Shown: positions 7,685-17,880, numbered from the stretch's first letter. The stretch is 64,000 bases of DNA from Natrinema salsiterrestre (GCF_029502005.1 NZ_JAMQOT010000003.1:124001-188000), one strand, 5' to 3'. Program-made: numbers and translations. The notes: generated by a model from the sequence alone, not told the origin.

Positions 7685-7762
7685 CGGCGACCGATTCGAC
7701 GGCTGGCAGGCAACGGCAGGTCCGGGATGTATCCCGCCGTCTCTCGAAGGAGCGGACACGCA

Positions 7763-8185
7763 ATGTACCAGGACTTGCTGCTCGCGACGGACGGGAGCGA
7801 CGCCGCCCGCCGCGCGACCGAGCACGGAATCGAACTCGCGAGGGGGCTCGAGGCTGACCTCCACGTCCTGTCCGTCTCGGAGGACGGTCCGCAGGCCGCG
7901 GAGAAAGAGGACAGATTACGATCGGATCCGGAGGACGAGGCCGTGGCGGCCGCCGAACACGCCAAAGAGTCGGCGGATCGCGAGGGGGTCGACGCGACGA
8001 CCGACGTCCGCCACGGAGTTCCACAGGAGCAGATCGTCGACTACGCGGAGACCAACGACGTCGATATGATCATCGTCGGGACCGCCGGACGGTCCGGCCT
8101 CGACCACCTGATTTCGGGCAGCGTCGCCGAGGAAATCGTCCGGAACGCACCGATTCCGGTGCTCACGGTTCGGGACGACTCCTGA
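7763..8185 (+). CDS. Universal stress protein, UspA family
   Basis: A 140-residue single-domain Usp. MYQDLLLATDGSDAA opens the first strand, and the ATP-binding Gly-rich motif GTAGRSGLDHLISGSV is present near the C-terminus, followed by APIPVLTV, so it belongs to the ATP-binding class. The start at 7763 matches the usual family N-terminus; an in-frame ATG at 7727 would add 12 unrelated residues. It follows the tiny zinc ribbon gene. Its physiological role is not deducible from context. Confidence 0.9.
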   Translation: MYQDLLLATDGSDAARRATEHGIELARGLEADLHVLSVSEDGPQAAEKEDRLRSDPEDEAVAAAEHAKESADREGVDATTDVRHGVPQEQIVDYAETNDVDMIIVGTAGRSGLDHLISGSVAEEIVRNAPIPVLTVRDDS

Positions 8186-8499
8186 TGTGCTCCCGTTCCA
8201 GTAGCGCGGACTCCTGAAATTGTGGTCCGGACTCTCCCTCTGGTAGCCCGGACCTATACGTCCGTGCGGCGGTGGATTCCTCCCTCCGCGGGGCCGCCGA
8301 TTCCGATCCCCCTGCGACGCGCGAGTACGAGACAGATACCTATAGTTCAGGGCGGTGATCCGACTCCCATCGTGTTCGGTCGTCTCGGTCGTGCATTCGT
8401 CGGGGTAGAAACCGATCCGGAGGGGGACGGTCCGGCGGACCGGTATCCGTTCCGAACAGAACCAGCCGAACGCACGTCTCTCTTCGGAACCCCCGTCCG
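8186..8499. other. Intergenic stretch without a recognisable gene
   Basis: It lies between uspA and the large sensor-regulator gene. TACCTATAGTTCAG (about 8337-8350) contains a possible TATA element. No convincing coding frame or repeat was seen. Confidence 0.3.
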
Positions 8500-11400
8500 A
8501 TGAGCGACGCCACCCAAACCGTCGTCGGCGATGCCATCTGCGTGCTGGTCGTCGGCGATTCCCAGCCCGCCGACGAGGCGATGAGCGCACTCGCCGCTCG
8601 CCTCGAGGGCGTGTCGTTGCTCAGGGAACGGACGCTCGAGGGCGCTCGCGACCGACTCGCCGACCGCGACGTGCACTGTCTCGTCTGTCCGTTCGACGTC
8701 GGCGACGGGGGAACGTCGGAGCCGACGTTCGAGCGACTCGCGGCGGGAGCCGACGAACGGCCGATCATCGCGCTCACGGACGACGAATACGCTTCGCGGG
8801 CGCTCGAGGCCGGCGCGAGCGATGTCGTCGATCCGGACGACTCCCCCGACCTGCTGACCGCTCGCATCAGGAACGCCGCCGAGCGGGAACGGTACCGACT
8901 GGCCGCCGAGAAATCGGACCAGCGGTACCGATCGATCCTCGAACACGCCGCGGCGGTCGTCTGGGTCCTCGATCCGACCGGCGAGATCGAGTACGCGAGT
9001 CCCGCAGTCGAGTCGCGGATGGGGTACACGCCGACCGAACTCGAGCGAACGGGGATCTCGAGGCTCGTCCACCCGGACGATCGCGCGGCCGCCCGAGACA
9101 CGCTCGCAGCCGTCGCCGCGGCCCCGGTCGGAACGTCTGAGCGCGTTTCCCTCCGGCTCGGCCACGCCGACGGCACGTGGCACGTCGCGGAACTGACCGT
9201 CGTGAACCGGCTCGAGGACCCGACCGTCGACGGGATCGTCGTTACACGGACGGACGCGGGAGCGCCGACTGGCGCGGCCGCGGACGACGCCGCCCGAACG
9301 GGGATCGACCGGCTCACGGATCCGTTTTTCACGCTCGGTCCGCAGGGCGAAATCCGGTACGCTAATCGAGCAGCGAGACGGGTCTTCGCAGCCGTCAGCG
9401 GCCGAGAGGCCGACGACGAGATCCCGACGGGAACGATCGTCTGGGAGCTGCTCCCCGACGACATCGGCGCGACGGTAGCCGACCGGATCCGCGAGGCCGA
9501 GACGACGGAGTCGGTCGTCGAGTTCGAACTGCCCGTTCCCCCGCTCGAGACGCGGCTCGACGTCGCCGTCTATCCCGGCGACGATGGCGTTTCCGTCTAC
9601 GCGAAAGAGCGCTCACCCGCGACCGGGACGTCCGCAACCGCCGCGGACCGCGACCGGCTCGCCCTCCTCGAGTCGGTCGTCGACGGGCTGGACGACGGCA
9701 TCGCCGTCCTCGAGGGCTCGACGGTCGAGCTGGCGAACCGTACCTTGCTGGAACTCGCCGAGACGGACGCGCTGGTCGGCCGGCCCCTCGAGGAGTTGTT
9801 CGACGACGCGCTCGCGGAGACGGTTCGAGAGCGGGCCGAATCGCCGGTCGTCAGGTGGATGGATCCCTGTACGGGCGAGCTCGCGATCGACGCGAGCCGG
9901 TCGCGCCCGGTCGACGTCTTCGTCGCGCCGCTCCCCGATCCGGACCGGACGCTCTGTATCGTCCGCGACAGGCGGGGCTCCCGCGGCGCCGCGCTATCGA
10001 CGATCCAGCGGACCGCAACCGCCCTCCGAAACGCGGACACGCCGACCGCAGTCAGGGAGTCGGTCACCGGTGCGATTCGCGAGTACGTCGGCGCGGATGC
10101 CGCGATCTGGTATCGGGTCGACGACCGCCTCCGTCCGGCCGCAGTGACGACGGCGGCGCAGGTCTCCGACAGCGAGCAGCCGGGAATCGAGCCCCCGTCG
10201 CTCCGTCCGGACGCGATTCCGCTGGCGGACCTCCTCGACAGCGCGGAGCCGAGCGTCCGCGACCGGCCGGACTTCGACGACGCCCTCGAGCGAATCGGCC
10301 TCCGGGCCGAACGGGTTCTGGCGGTCCCGATCGCCGATCGCGGGATCGTCCTCGCGACCAGCACGGAGCCGATGGCGTTCGACGGTGTCGATACGGGACC
10401 GCTCGAAACGCTCTCGGCGACTGCCGTCGTGGCACTCGAGCGCCTCGAGTACGCCGACGGCCTTCGAACCTGTCGACACGATCGCGATCGATTGCAGACC
10501 ACTGTGGCCGAGGTCGAACGGGTATGGGACGCGGCAGAGTCGATGGTGGACGCCGACACGCGCGAGGTGGTCGAACGGCAGCTCTGCGAGGCCATCGTGT
10601 CGCTGCCTCCGCTCGAGTCGGCCGACGGGATCGAACTCGCCTGGGTCGGCCGTCTGGATTCGGCTCGAGAGACGGTCGTCCCGGAGACGTGGGCCGGCCG
10701 GGACGGCGCGTTCCTCGAGGAGACGCCGCTCTCGCTGGATTCGTCCGCGGCGTCGCCGACGGTCACCGCGGCGGCCACCCGCGAATCGGTCCTCTGCGAG
10801 GATCTCGAAACCGGTGGTGCCGGTCGGGGAGACGACGGAGAGGGGGACCGATGGCGGCGGCACCTCCTCGAACGCGGCTTTCAGTCGGTACTGAGTCTCC
10901 CGCTCGAGTCCGGCGAGTTCTGCTACGGAACGTGTACTGCGTACGCGAGCGACTCGGCGGCGTTCGACGACACCACTCGACGGGCCTGCGAACACCTCGC
11001 GACGATCGCCGGGGCAGTGATCGGCGCGATCGAGACGAAGCGCGCGCTGCTCGCGGATCGGATCACCGAACTCGAGGTCGTCGTCCGGGACGACTCGGAC
11101 GCGCTGTCGTCGATCGCGCACCGCATCGACCGACGGATCGACGTGCAGGCCGTGATCCCACGGTCCTCGGGCGGATCGACGGTGTTCTGTTCCGTCGACG
11201 ACGCCGATTCGGACGCGATTCGGGACGCGATCGAATCGCTACCGGCCGTCGATCGGATCTCGGTCGCCGAGGGCGGGAACGGAGAGACGGTCCTCGAGAT
11301 CGGACTGACCGAAGCCGCCGACCCGCACATCGCCCGATCGGTCGCGGAGAACGGCGGCGTCCTCCGGTCGCTCACGCCGGTCGACGACCGAACCAGGCTC

Positions 11401-11733
11401 GCGATCGAACTGGGACAGTCGGTCGGCGTCCGTCCGTTCCTCCGGGCGCTCGAGCAGTCCCATCCGGACCCGGAGTTGGTCGCGCGCCGGGAGCGGGATC
11501 GGTCACCGCGTTCGGTCCGGCCGTTCGATACGCTGGTCGAGCACCTGTCCGAGCGACAACGGCGGACGCTCGAGGCGGCCTACTACAGCGGCTTCTTCGA
11601 CTGGCCCCGCGAGCACACGGGCGAGGAAGTCGCCGAATCCCTCGGGATCTCACAGCCCACGTTCAGCCGCCATCTCAGGATCGCCCAGCGAAAACTGTTC
11701 GCGCTGTTGTTCGACGAGTCCCGCGACGAGTGA
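8500..11733 (+). CDS. PAS/GAF sensor with BAT and HTH_10 DNA-binding domain
   Basis: A 1077-residue one-protein sensory regulator of the bacterio-opsin-activator type. Domains in order: receiver-like (about 10-125), PAS (about 140-245), PAS (about 265-370), PAS (about 385-490), GAF (about 510-650), GAF (about 680-840), BAT domain (about 865-1000), and HTH_10 at about 1020-1072 (LSERQRRTLEAAYYSGFFDWP, then EVAESLGISQPTFSRHLR). The receiver-like part lacks an obvious phospho-acceptor arrangement, so it may only be structural. Such proteins sense small molecules, redox or light and bind DNA directly without a kinase step. Targets are unknown; another HTH_10 gene lies just downstream. Confidence 0.9.
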   Translation: MSDATQTVVGDAICVLVVGDSQPADEAMSALAARLEGVSLLRERTLEGARDRLADRDVHCLVCPFDVGDGGTSEPTFERLAAGADERPIIALTDDEYASRALEAGASDVVDPDDSPDLLTARIRNAAERERYRLAAEKSDQRYRSILEHAAAVVWVLDPTGEIEYASPAVESRMGYTPTELERTGISRLVHPDDRAAARDTLAAVAAAPVGTSERVSLRLGHADGTWHVAELTVVNRLEDPTVDGIVVTRTDAGAPTGAAADDAARTGIDRLTDPFFTLGPQGEIRYANRAARRVFAAVSGREADDEIPTGTIVWELLPDDIGATVADRIREAETTESVVEFELPVPPLETRLDVAVYPGDDGVSVYAKERSPATGTSATAADRDRLALLESVVDGLDDGIAVLEGSTVELANRTLLELAETDALVGRPLEELFDDALAETVRERAESPVVRWMDPCTGELAIDASRSRPVDVFVAPLPDPDRTLCIVRDRRGSRGAALSTIQRTATALRNADTPTAVRESVTGAIREYVGADAAIWYRVDDRLRPAAVTTAAQVSDSEQPGIEPPSLRPDAIPLADLLDSAEPSVRDRPDFDDALERIGLRAERVLAVPIADRGIVLATSTEPMAFDGVDTGPLETLSATAVVALERLEYADGLRTCRHDRDRLQTTVAEVERVWDAAESMVDADTREVVERQLCEAIVSLPPLESADGIELAWVGRLDSARETVVPETWAGRDGAFLEETPLSLDSSAASPTVTAAATRESVLCEDLETGGAGRGDDGEGDRWRRHLLERGFQSVLSLPLESGEFCYGTCTAYASDSAAFDDTTRRACEHLATIAGAVIGAIETKRALLADRITELEVVVRDDSDALSSIAHRIDRRIDVQAVIPRSSGGSTVFCSVDDADSDAIRDAIESLPAVDRISVAEGGNGETVLEIGLTEAADPHIARSVAENGGVLRSLTPVDDRTRLAIELGQSVGVRPFLRALEQSHPDPELVARRERDRSPRSVRPFDTLVEHLSERQRRTLEAAYYSGFFDWPREHTGEEVAESLGISQPTFSRHLRIAQRKLFALLFDESRDE

Positions 11734-11788
11734 CGCGGGCCACCGGTCGTCCGGTTTCTCCGACCGCTCGCGCTGGTCAATTCGGTCG

Positions 11789-11803
11789 GTAGTACCGTAT
11801 TAC
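11789..11803. promoter_or_regulatory. GTAATAC-N-GTATTAC-type palindrome (copy a)
   Basis: GTAGTAC-C-GTATTAC is one base short of a perfect palindrome and is about 220 bases upstream of the second HTH_10 gene. Related copies lie at 15666, 23413 and 35470. Confidence 0.45.
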
Positions 11804-12021
11804 TCGCTCGTTCTCGACAGGTAATCCGATCTTTCCACGCCGAGAATGACGATCGGACTGTTCGGAAAAATACGATTGGACTGCTAACAGATGAATCAGT
11901 ATTGAGTGCGAAACGGAATCGGATTTGGTGTATAGCGTCTACGATCATGTAGACGGCTCCTAATAGGACAGGTAATGAGTGCGTTCGAGGTAAGTCACGA
12001 TTACGGCGGTCATCCCTCCGG

Positions 12022-12777
12022 ATGGCGGATCGGTCTGTGAGCATCGATATCGCCGACACCGAGGACGCGGTCGAGACCGAGGGCACGAGGACCGTCGAAA
12101 CGGGCGACGATCGGACCGAAGTCCGGTCGCAGGCCGAGGGGGGAATCGTCGCCCAACTTCGGCTCGATCATTCGGACCTGTTCATGCGCTCGACGCTTCG
12201 ACGCGCGTCGGCCGTCACCGTCGAACCGGAGTACTGGACCACCGTCGAACCGGGGCGGACGCTCGTGTTCGTCACCGCCTACGGGGACGAGTTCGACGGC
12301 TTCGAAACCGCTCTCGAGTCGGACCCGACGGTCGCCGAACCGGTGCTCGTCGATCGCTACCCCGACAGACGAGTCTATCGACTCGTCCGTACCGACCGTG
12401 CGATCACGTTCACCGCCAAAACTGCCGACCTCGGCGGCCGGCTGCTCGACCTCTCGAGTTCTCGTGACGGGTGGCTCGTCCAGCTTCGGTTCCCCGACCG
12501 CGACCGACTCGTCTCGTTCAACGAATACTGTCGCGAGCTGGATATTTCAGTCACGGTGGATCACCTCCGCGTCTCCGACGACGAGAACGACGGGGTCGTC
12601 GCGCTGACCGACAAACAACAGGAGTTGCTCACCGTCGCCCACGACGAAGGGTACTTCGACGTCCCCCGCGGAATCACACAGAACGAACTCGCGGATCGAC
12701 TCGGCGTCTCGAAGTCGGCCGTGTCCCAGCGATTGCGACGGGCGATCGGCGAACTCTGCGACGCGACCCTTTCCTGA
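12022..12777 (+). CDS. HTH_10 family transcriptional regulator
   Basis: A 251-residue protein with an N-terminal BAT-like sensory region (about 35-185; VAQLRLDHSDLFMRSTLRRASAV is the typical opening, read as two parts) and a C-terminal HTH_10 (about 193-248; LTDKQQELLTVAHDEGYFDVPR, then ELADRLGVSKSAVSQRLRRA). It has no PAS or GAF domains, unlike its larger neighbour. The stop is directly before a spacer leading to a convergent DUF5786 gene. It is probably a local regulator of envelope or energy genes, but no target can be inferred with confidence. Confidence 0.88.
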   Translation: MADRSVSIDIADTEDAVETEGTRTVETGDDRTEVRSQAEGGIVAQLRLDHSDLFMRSTLRRASAVTVEPEYWTTVEPGRTLVFVTAYGDEFDGFETALESDPTVAEPVLVDRYPDRRVYRLVRTDRAITFTAKTADLGGRLLDLSSSRDGWLVQLRFPDRDRLVSFNEYCRELDISVTVDHLRVSDDENDGVVALTDKQQELLTVAHDEGYFDVPRGITQNELADRLGVSKSAVSQRLRRAIGELCDATLS

Positions 12778-12937
12778 ACCCGCGATTCCGTCAGTACTTC
12801 CGTTCTCCGAGCGACGGCACGCGATCTCCCGTCGATCGGGCCGGGCGAAAAATCGATGTCGCGACCGGGTCGGAATCGGATCGTTTCGGGGCACTGGGGC
12901 TCGAGCGAGGGGACTCGTATCGGCCCCGATCGGCAGC

Positions 12938-13123
12938 TTACTCCTCGGATTCGTCGTCGTCTTTCATCGAGCCGAGCTGGTCGACCAGTTCGTCCGTCGA
13001 CACGTCGGACTCGAACGACATCTCCCCGTGATGGTCGTTTTCGTGAACGTTGACGGCATCTACATCTTCCTCGTCGGTCGTCTGCTCTTTTTGTTCGGAT
13101 TCGTCGTAGCTACCAAAGCCCAT
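12938..13123 (-). CDS. DUF5786-type small acidic protein
   Basis: A 61-residue, very acidic protein, MGFGSYDESEQKEQ... with a central HENDHHGEMSFESD segment. I recognise it as the haloarchaeal DUF5786 family, short conserved proteins of unknown role that are generally found in all haloarchaea. It has its own promoter-proximal spacing and converges with the HTH_10 gene. Confidence 0.8.
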   Translation of the reverse strand: MGFGSYDESEQKEQTTDEEDVDAVNVHENDHHGEMSFESDVSTDELVDQLGSMKDDDESEE

Positions 13124-13718
13124 ACGTAACCCTTCGTCGCCACCGCAAAAGGTGTGCCGATTCGGTCTATTTCGACTCGATCGAGGCGCGGTCAGCAGAC
13201 GGCGGACCGGTCGATCGCCGCTCCAGTCTGCACCGCCGCGATCTGCATCGGTTGTTTCCCGTCCCTACCGATAGTTGGGGGCTCGTACCGACCGTTCGGG
13301 ACACCGGTCCCGAACGCCGATCGGCCGTTCGTTTATCGTACTTTTCAAATGAACGCCGCGATCACTGGAAAGGACCCAAAAGAGCGGCGCTAATCCAACG
13401 ACTGTCGAACACAGCGGTGAGATACGCCGTCCGCCGTCGGACTCGAAAGCGTCACCACCGCGAATCAGCGGCGGAGTACCTGGTGACTACGGGATTCAGT
13501 AGTCCGTCTATAGTAATGGGTTCGCATGGTTTGAATTCCGCTTATGGTTGCGTACCGTCTCCCCGCTCGACGACCGGCCACCGATCAGCACGACACCTCA
13601 CGTCGTCTCTCGACCACCCCGAGACACGGTCGATTCGACGACGTGCCGTCCGCGAAAACCGATACGCTCCCCGGGCGAGACGACCGTCTCGGCCGCTCCG
13701 GCGGTCGGTGATCAGCCG
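13124..13718. other. 595-base leader/intergenic stretch before glmS
   Basis: Short frames here lack haloarchaeal codon character. A TATA-like GTCTATAGTAATGGG sits at about 13504-13518, implying a transcript with up to about 180 bases of leader before glmS. No known riboswitch was recognised. Confidence 0.35.
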
Positions 13719-15530
13719 ATGTGTGGAATCATCGGACGCGTCGGCGACGGCAACGCGATCGAGCCGTTGCTGACCGGACTGGAGAACCTCGAGTACCGCG
13801 GGTACGATTCGGCCGGTATCGCCGTCCAGAACGGATCCGGGATCAACGTCGAAAAACGCTCCGGCAAGGTCCAGGACCTGAAAGAATCGATCCGCGATCC
13901 CCTTCAGGGCGAGGTCGGCATCGGTCACACCCGCTGGAGCACCCACGGGCCGCCGACCGACGCGAACGCTCATCCGCATACCGACGAGAGCGAGGACGTC
14001 GCGGTCGTCCACAACGGGATCATCGAGAACTACGCCGCACTCAGGGAGCGACTGGCGGCGAACGGCTACGAGTTCACGAGCGACACCGACACCGAGGTCA
14101 TCCCGCATCTCGTCCAGTACTACCTCGATGCCGGGTTCGACAGCGAAACGGCCTTTCGGCAGGCGATCGACGAACTCGAGGGCAGTTACGCCGTCACCGT
14201 GATGGTCTCGGGCGAGCACGTCCTCTACGGTGCCCGGCGCGGGTCGCCGCTCGTGGTCGGGATGGAAGACGGCGAGTACTTCCTCGCGAGCGACGTGCCG
14301 GCGTTCCTCGAGTACACCGACAACGTGGTTTACCTCGAGGACGGCGACGTCGTCATCGTCGACGAGGACGGCGTCGAGTTCACCGACTGCGAGGGGGACC
14401 CGATCACGCGCACGCCCGAGACGGTCGAGTGGGACCCCGAGCAAGCGGGGAAAGGCGAGTACGATCACTTCATGCTCAAGGAGATCACCGAGCAGCCGAC
14501 CTCGCTGGCGCAGGCGCTCGAGGGGCGGATCGATTCGGCGAACGGCCGGATCGCGCTGGCCGATTTCGAGCCGGGCACGTTCGCCGACGTCGACAGCGTC
14601 CAGTTCGTCGCCTGTGGCACGTCGTATCACGCGGCGCTGTACGGCTCGCTCGTGTTGAATCAAGCGGGCATCCGGTCGACCGCCCTGCTGGCGAACGAGT
14701 ACAGCGTCTCGGCCCCGCCGGTCGACGACGACACCCTCGTGATCGCGGTCAGCCAGAGCGGAGAGACCGCCGACACGCTCGCTGCGCTCCGGCAGGCCAC
14801 GGCCGCGGGCGCGGACACCCTGACGGTGACGAACGTCGTCGGGTCGACGGCCGCTCGGGAGGCCGACGACGCGCTCTTCATCCGCGCCGGACCGGAGATC
14901 GGCGTCGCCGCGACGAAGACGTTCTCCTCCCAGGCCGTCATGCTCACGCTGCTCGCCCAGCGCATCGCCGCCGACCGATTGGGCGATCCACCGGCCGATC
15001 TCGAGGCCCTCCTCGCGGAACTCGAGGCGATGCCCGGTCGAATCGAGCGATTGCTCGACGAGTCGACCGCTCGAGGGATCGCCGACCGGTACAGTGACAG
15101 CGAGTCGTACTTCTTCATCGGCCGGGGACTCGGCTTCCCCGTGGCGCTCGAGGGCGCGTTGAAGTTCAAGGAGATCACGTACGAACACGCCGAGGGCTTC
15201 GCCTCCGGCGAGCTCAAACACGGCCCGCTGGCGCTCGTCACGCCCGAGACGCCGGTGTTCGCGATCTTCACCGGACAGGAAGACGAGAAGACGCTGAAAA
15301 ACGCCGAGGAAGCACAGACTCGCGGCGCGCCCGTGATCGCGGTCTGTCCCGACGGGCATCCGGCCGTCGACGCCGCCGACGAGCACCTCGCGATTCCCGA
15401 GACCGTTCCGGACCTCGCCGGATTGCTCGCGAACGTCCAGCTCCAGCTGGTCTCCTACTACGCTGCGGACCTCCTCGATCGCCCCATCGACAAGCCGCGA
15501 AACCTCGCGAAGAGCGTGACCGTCGAGTGA
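13719..15530 (+). CDS. glmS: Glutamine-fructose-6-phosphate aminotransferase
   Basis: A 603-residue GlmS, which makes glucosamine-6-phosphate from fructose-6-phosphate and glutamine. The start MCGIIGRVGDG places the nucleophile Cys2 at the processed N-terminus, which fixes the start against a longer open frame. The glutamine amidotransferase (class II) domain runs to about residue 240, with RGYDSAG near 30 and HTRWSTHG near 73. Two SIS domains follow (SQSGETADT near 345; the second carries GRGLGFPVALEGALK, GELKHGPLALV). The protein ends LAKSVTVE, the standard C-terminus. Together with glmM nearby it supplies the UDP-GlcNAc route used by the surface-glycan genes in this window. Confidence 0.96.
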   Translation: MCGIIGRVGDGNAIEPLLTGLENLEYRGYDSAGIAVQNGSGINVEKRSGKVQDLKESIRDPLQGEVGIGHTRWSTHGPPTDANAHPHTDESEDVAVVHNGIIENYAALRERLAANGYEFTSDTDTEVIPHLVQYYLDAGFDSETAFRQAIDELEGSYAVTVMVSGEHVLYGARRGSPLVVGMEDGEYFLASDVPAFLEYTDNVVYLEDGDVVIVDEDGVEFTDCEGDPITRTPETVEWDPEQAGKGEYDHFMLKEITEQPTSLAQALEGRIDSANGRIALADFEPGTFADVDSVQFVACGTSYHAALYGSLVLNQAGIRSTALLANEYSVSAPPVDDDTLVIAVSQSGETADTLAALRQATAAGADTLTVTNVVGSTAAREADDALFIRAGPEIGVAATKTFSSQAVMLTLLAQRIAADRLGDPPADLEALLAELEAMPGRIERLLDESTARGIADRYSDSESYFFIGRGLGFPVALEGALKFKEITYEHAEGFASGELKHGPLALVTPETPVFAIFTGQEDEKTLKNAEEAQTRGAPVIAVCPDGHPAVDAADEHLAIPETVPDLAGLLANVQLQLVSYYAADLLDRPIDKPRNLAKSVTVE

Positions 15531-15839
15531 GGAACGGACGCCACCGGTGACGGACCGGCCGGGAGGGATTTCGAATTTCAGCGGAAATCACTGCGACGGT
15601 CGGACCGGAGACCAGATCGCGTTCCGAGGGCGATCGTGGAGTCGGCCGGACTGATTTCCGGTCACAAAATACTGTATTACCGCGCCGAAATATCCCATTT
15701 CTTCCGAATGAGTCGCTGAAAGTCCCGATATCCGGACTGTCTTTCGTGTCAATTGCTACCACCCGAAATATCGGACTAACGCGGGGCTCGTCTATTATGC
15801 TGTCTATAGTAAATACCGTTCTATCGCTATGGCCTGTTG
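15531..15839. other. Intergenic stretch with TATA element and palindrome copy b
   Basis: It contains AAAATAC-T-GTATTAC (15666-15680) and a TATA-like GTCTATAGTAAATACC (about 15801-15816) about 27 bases before the next ATG. No gene seen. Confidence 0.4.
15666..15680. promoter_or_regulatory. GTAATAC-N-GTATTAC-type palindrome (copy b)
   Basis: AAAATAC-T-GTATTAC has a perfect right half-site and a five-of-seven left half-site. It is about 160 bases upstream of the small zinc-finger gene at 15840. Confidence 0.4.
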
Positions 15840-16046
15840 ATGTCGACGGACCAATCCGCGAAGTGGACGCCAATGACGGCCGAACAGCACACGACTGCGC
15901 CGCGCTGTGTCAACTGTGGCAACCAGGTGACGCGCCAGTTCGCCCGCGTTTTCGGTGACAATCGCGACGTCGTCCACGCCTGCCCCGACTGTGCGACGTA
16001 CCGTGAAATGAAGACGTCCGATTTCATCCCCGAGGAAGCTAGATAA
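15840..16046 (+). CDS. Small DUF7563-like zinc-finger protein
   Basis: A 68-residue protein with APRCVNCGNQVTRQFARVFGDN and VHACPDCATYREM, the pattern of a conserved haloarchaeal four-cysteine family. The ATG at 15840 fits a leaderless start because a TATA element is about 27 bases upstream; an internal ATG at 15873 gives a length closer to other family members and cannot be excluded. It is convergent with glmM. Confidence 0.8.
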   Translation: MSTDQSAKWTPMTAEQHTTAPRCVNCGNQVTRQFARVFGDNRDVVHACPDCATYREMKTSDFIPEEAR

Positions 16047-16143
16047 CCCGATCGCACCGACCGACGGCCGTTCCGTGCGCACCGCCGTGACCCGTATCCT
16101 ACGCGAAACCGGTCCGATGGTATCAGTCGCCTCTCTCTTTCTC

Positions 16144-17469
16144 TCAGGGCTCCGTCGTAGCAGCACCCGCCACGAGGTCCCGTGCAGTCTGGAAGAGGGT
16201 CTCGGCGTCGGACGGCGATCGCGCCTCCGCGGTGACCCGGATCAGCGGCTGCGTGCCGCTCGCGCGAAGCAGGAACCAGCCGTCTTCGGTCTCGACGCGG
16301 ACGCCGTCGAGCGTATCGACGGTCTCGTACCGGCCACACACTAGTTCGCTGACGTCGCCCATCACTGCCGCCTTGTCCGCGACCTCGATCGACGTCCGCC
16401 GAATCGGATACGCCTCGATTTCGCCGACGAGGTCCGACAGCGGTCCCCGCTCGGCGACCAGTTCGACGAGCTTGCAGGCCGCCAGCGGGCCGTCCGGACA
16501 GCGGGTCTCCTCGGGCCAGATCCAGGCGCCGCTCGGTTCGCCGCCGAAGACGACGTCGGGTTCGGTCGTCCGTTCCGCGACGTACACGTCTCCCACCTGC
16601 GTCCGCGTTAGCGACGCCCCGACGCCGGCCAGCGTGTCGTCGACGGCGAGACTGGTATCGACCGGTGCGGCTACCCGGTCGCCCTCGCCCGCCGCTTCTC
16701 GTGCGAACAGCGCGAGCAACGCGTCTTTCGGGACGAACGTCCCGGTCTCGTCGACCGCCAGCATCCGATCGGCGTCGCCGTCGTGTGCGACGCCGAGTTC
16801 CGCATCGGTCGCCGCGACCAGCGTCGAGAGGGTCTCGAGCGTCTCCGCGGTCGGTTCGCTCGGTCGGCCGGGAAAGGAGCCGTCTTCCTGGCCGTTGAGA
16901 GTGCGGACGCGACAACCCAGGTCGTCGAGTACCGACGCCGTCACTCCCCCGGCACCGTTGCCGATATCGACCACGACGCTCGGGGACCGCTCGAGGGCGA
17001 CCGCGTTCCGGAGCGCGTCGGCGTGGTGGGATCGGACGTCCTCGCGGCGGGTTCGGTGGCCGACCTCGTCCCACGCTGCCAGTTCGTAGTCGTCCTCGCG
17101 AACTCGTCGCTCGATCGCCGCCCGCCGGTCGGGACCGAACGCCTTCCCCGAGGGGTTCCAGAGTTTGATACCGTTGTCTTCGGGTGGATTGTGCGAGGCG
17201 GTCACCACGATCCCCGCGTCGGCGTCGAGGTGGGCGATCGCTCGAGCGATCGTCGGCGTGGCTTCGACGCCGACCGTGACGACGTCCGTCCCGCACTCGC
17301 ACAGCCCCGCGGTGATCGCGTCGACGAGCATCGACCCGCTTTCGCGGACGTCGCGGCCGACGACGACCCGCTCGTCCCCCTCCGAGGCGACCGCTCGACC
17401 GACGGACAGCGCCACCGCTGCCGTCACCTCGTCGCCCACTCGCCCGCGAATGCCGCTGGTTCCGAACAT
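16144..17469 (-). CDS. glmM: Phosphoglucosamine mutase / phosphohexomutase
   Basis: A 441-residue alpha-D-phosphohexomutase that interconverts glucosamine-6-P and glucosamine-1-P. The four family landmarks are intact: phosphoserine loop VVTASHNPP (Ser92), Mg-binding DGDADR (230-235), sugar-binding GGEPSG (309-314) and phosphate-binding RASGTQP (402-408). The start MFGTSGIRGR is standard for GlmM. Proximity to glmS, in the opposite direction, supports the glucosamine assignment over a general phosphomannomutase, though specificity cannot be proven from sequence. Confidence 0.92.
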   Translation of the reverse strand: MFGTSGIRGRVGDEVTAAVALSVGRAVASEGDERVVVGRDVRESGSMLVDAITAGLCECGTDVVTVGVEATPTIARAIAHLDADAGIVVTASHNPPEDNGIKLWNPSGKAFGPDRRAAIERRVREDDYELAAWDEVGHRTRREDVRSHHADALRNAVALERSPSVVVDIGNGAGGVTASVLDDLGCRVRTLNGQEDGSFPGRPSEPTAETLETLSTLVAATDAELGVAHDGDADRMLAVDETGTFVPKDALLALFAREAAGEGDRVAAPVDTSLAVDDTLAGVGASLTRTQVGDVYVAERTTEPDVVFGGEPSGAWIWPEETRCPDGPLAACKLVELVAERGPLSDLVGEIEAYPIRRTSIEVADKAAVMGDVSELVCGRYETVDTLDGVRVETEDGWFLLRASGTQPLIRVTAEARSPSDAETLFQTARDLVAGAATTEP

Positions 17470-17880
17470 ATTCTCCTCTCAGTATGGCGATCGCCTTACT
17501 ATGCACGGGTTACTGCGGCCGTCCGATGCGGTCGGCTATCGTTCACGGGAACGCCACTGTGGCGCGGTTCGAGCGCCGATGGTCGATGACCGCTCCGGAC
17601 GACACACGGCATCGAGCGGGCGTTCGAAGCGGCTCTCTGCCGCGTCGACCGAATGTTAGTTCCTCCCTGTCGTTCTGAACTGTCGGTGCCGTATATACGT
17701 CTCACACCGGTACGCTCGAGTGAGAATGCTATCGACGCATCCCGCCACCTCTCGGCGGCCCCCGGCGGTCGTCGGATCGACGAGACGGCCCCGGCCGCCG
17801 GACGCGACGAGTACCGACGGATCGCCACCTCGAGTACTGCCGACCGGACCGCCCCGGATCGACCGGACGGATAACCGCCT
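17470..17880. other. Divergent promoter stretch, no gene seen
   Basis: It separates glmM and a rightward winged-helix gene. The overlapping short frames have no recognisable domains. GTGCCGTATATACGTC (about 17686-17701) contains a possible TATA element for a rightward transcript. Confidence 0.3.

Noticed and set aside
13542-15386. A 614-codon open frame opposite glmS
   Set aside because: glmS is unmistakable on the other strand, and the antisense reading has no recognisable motif and biased composition.
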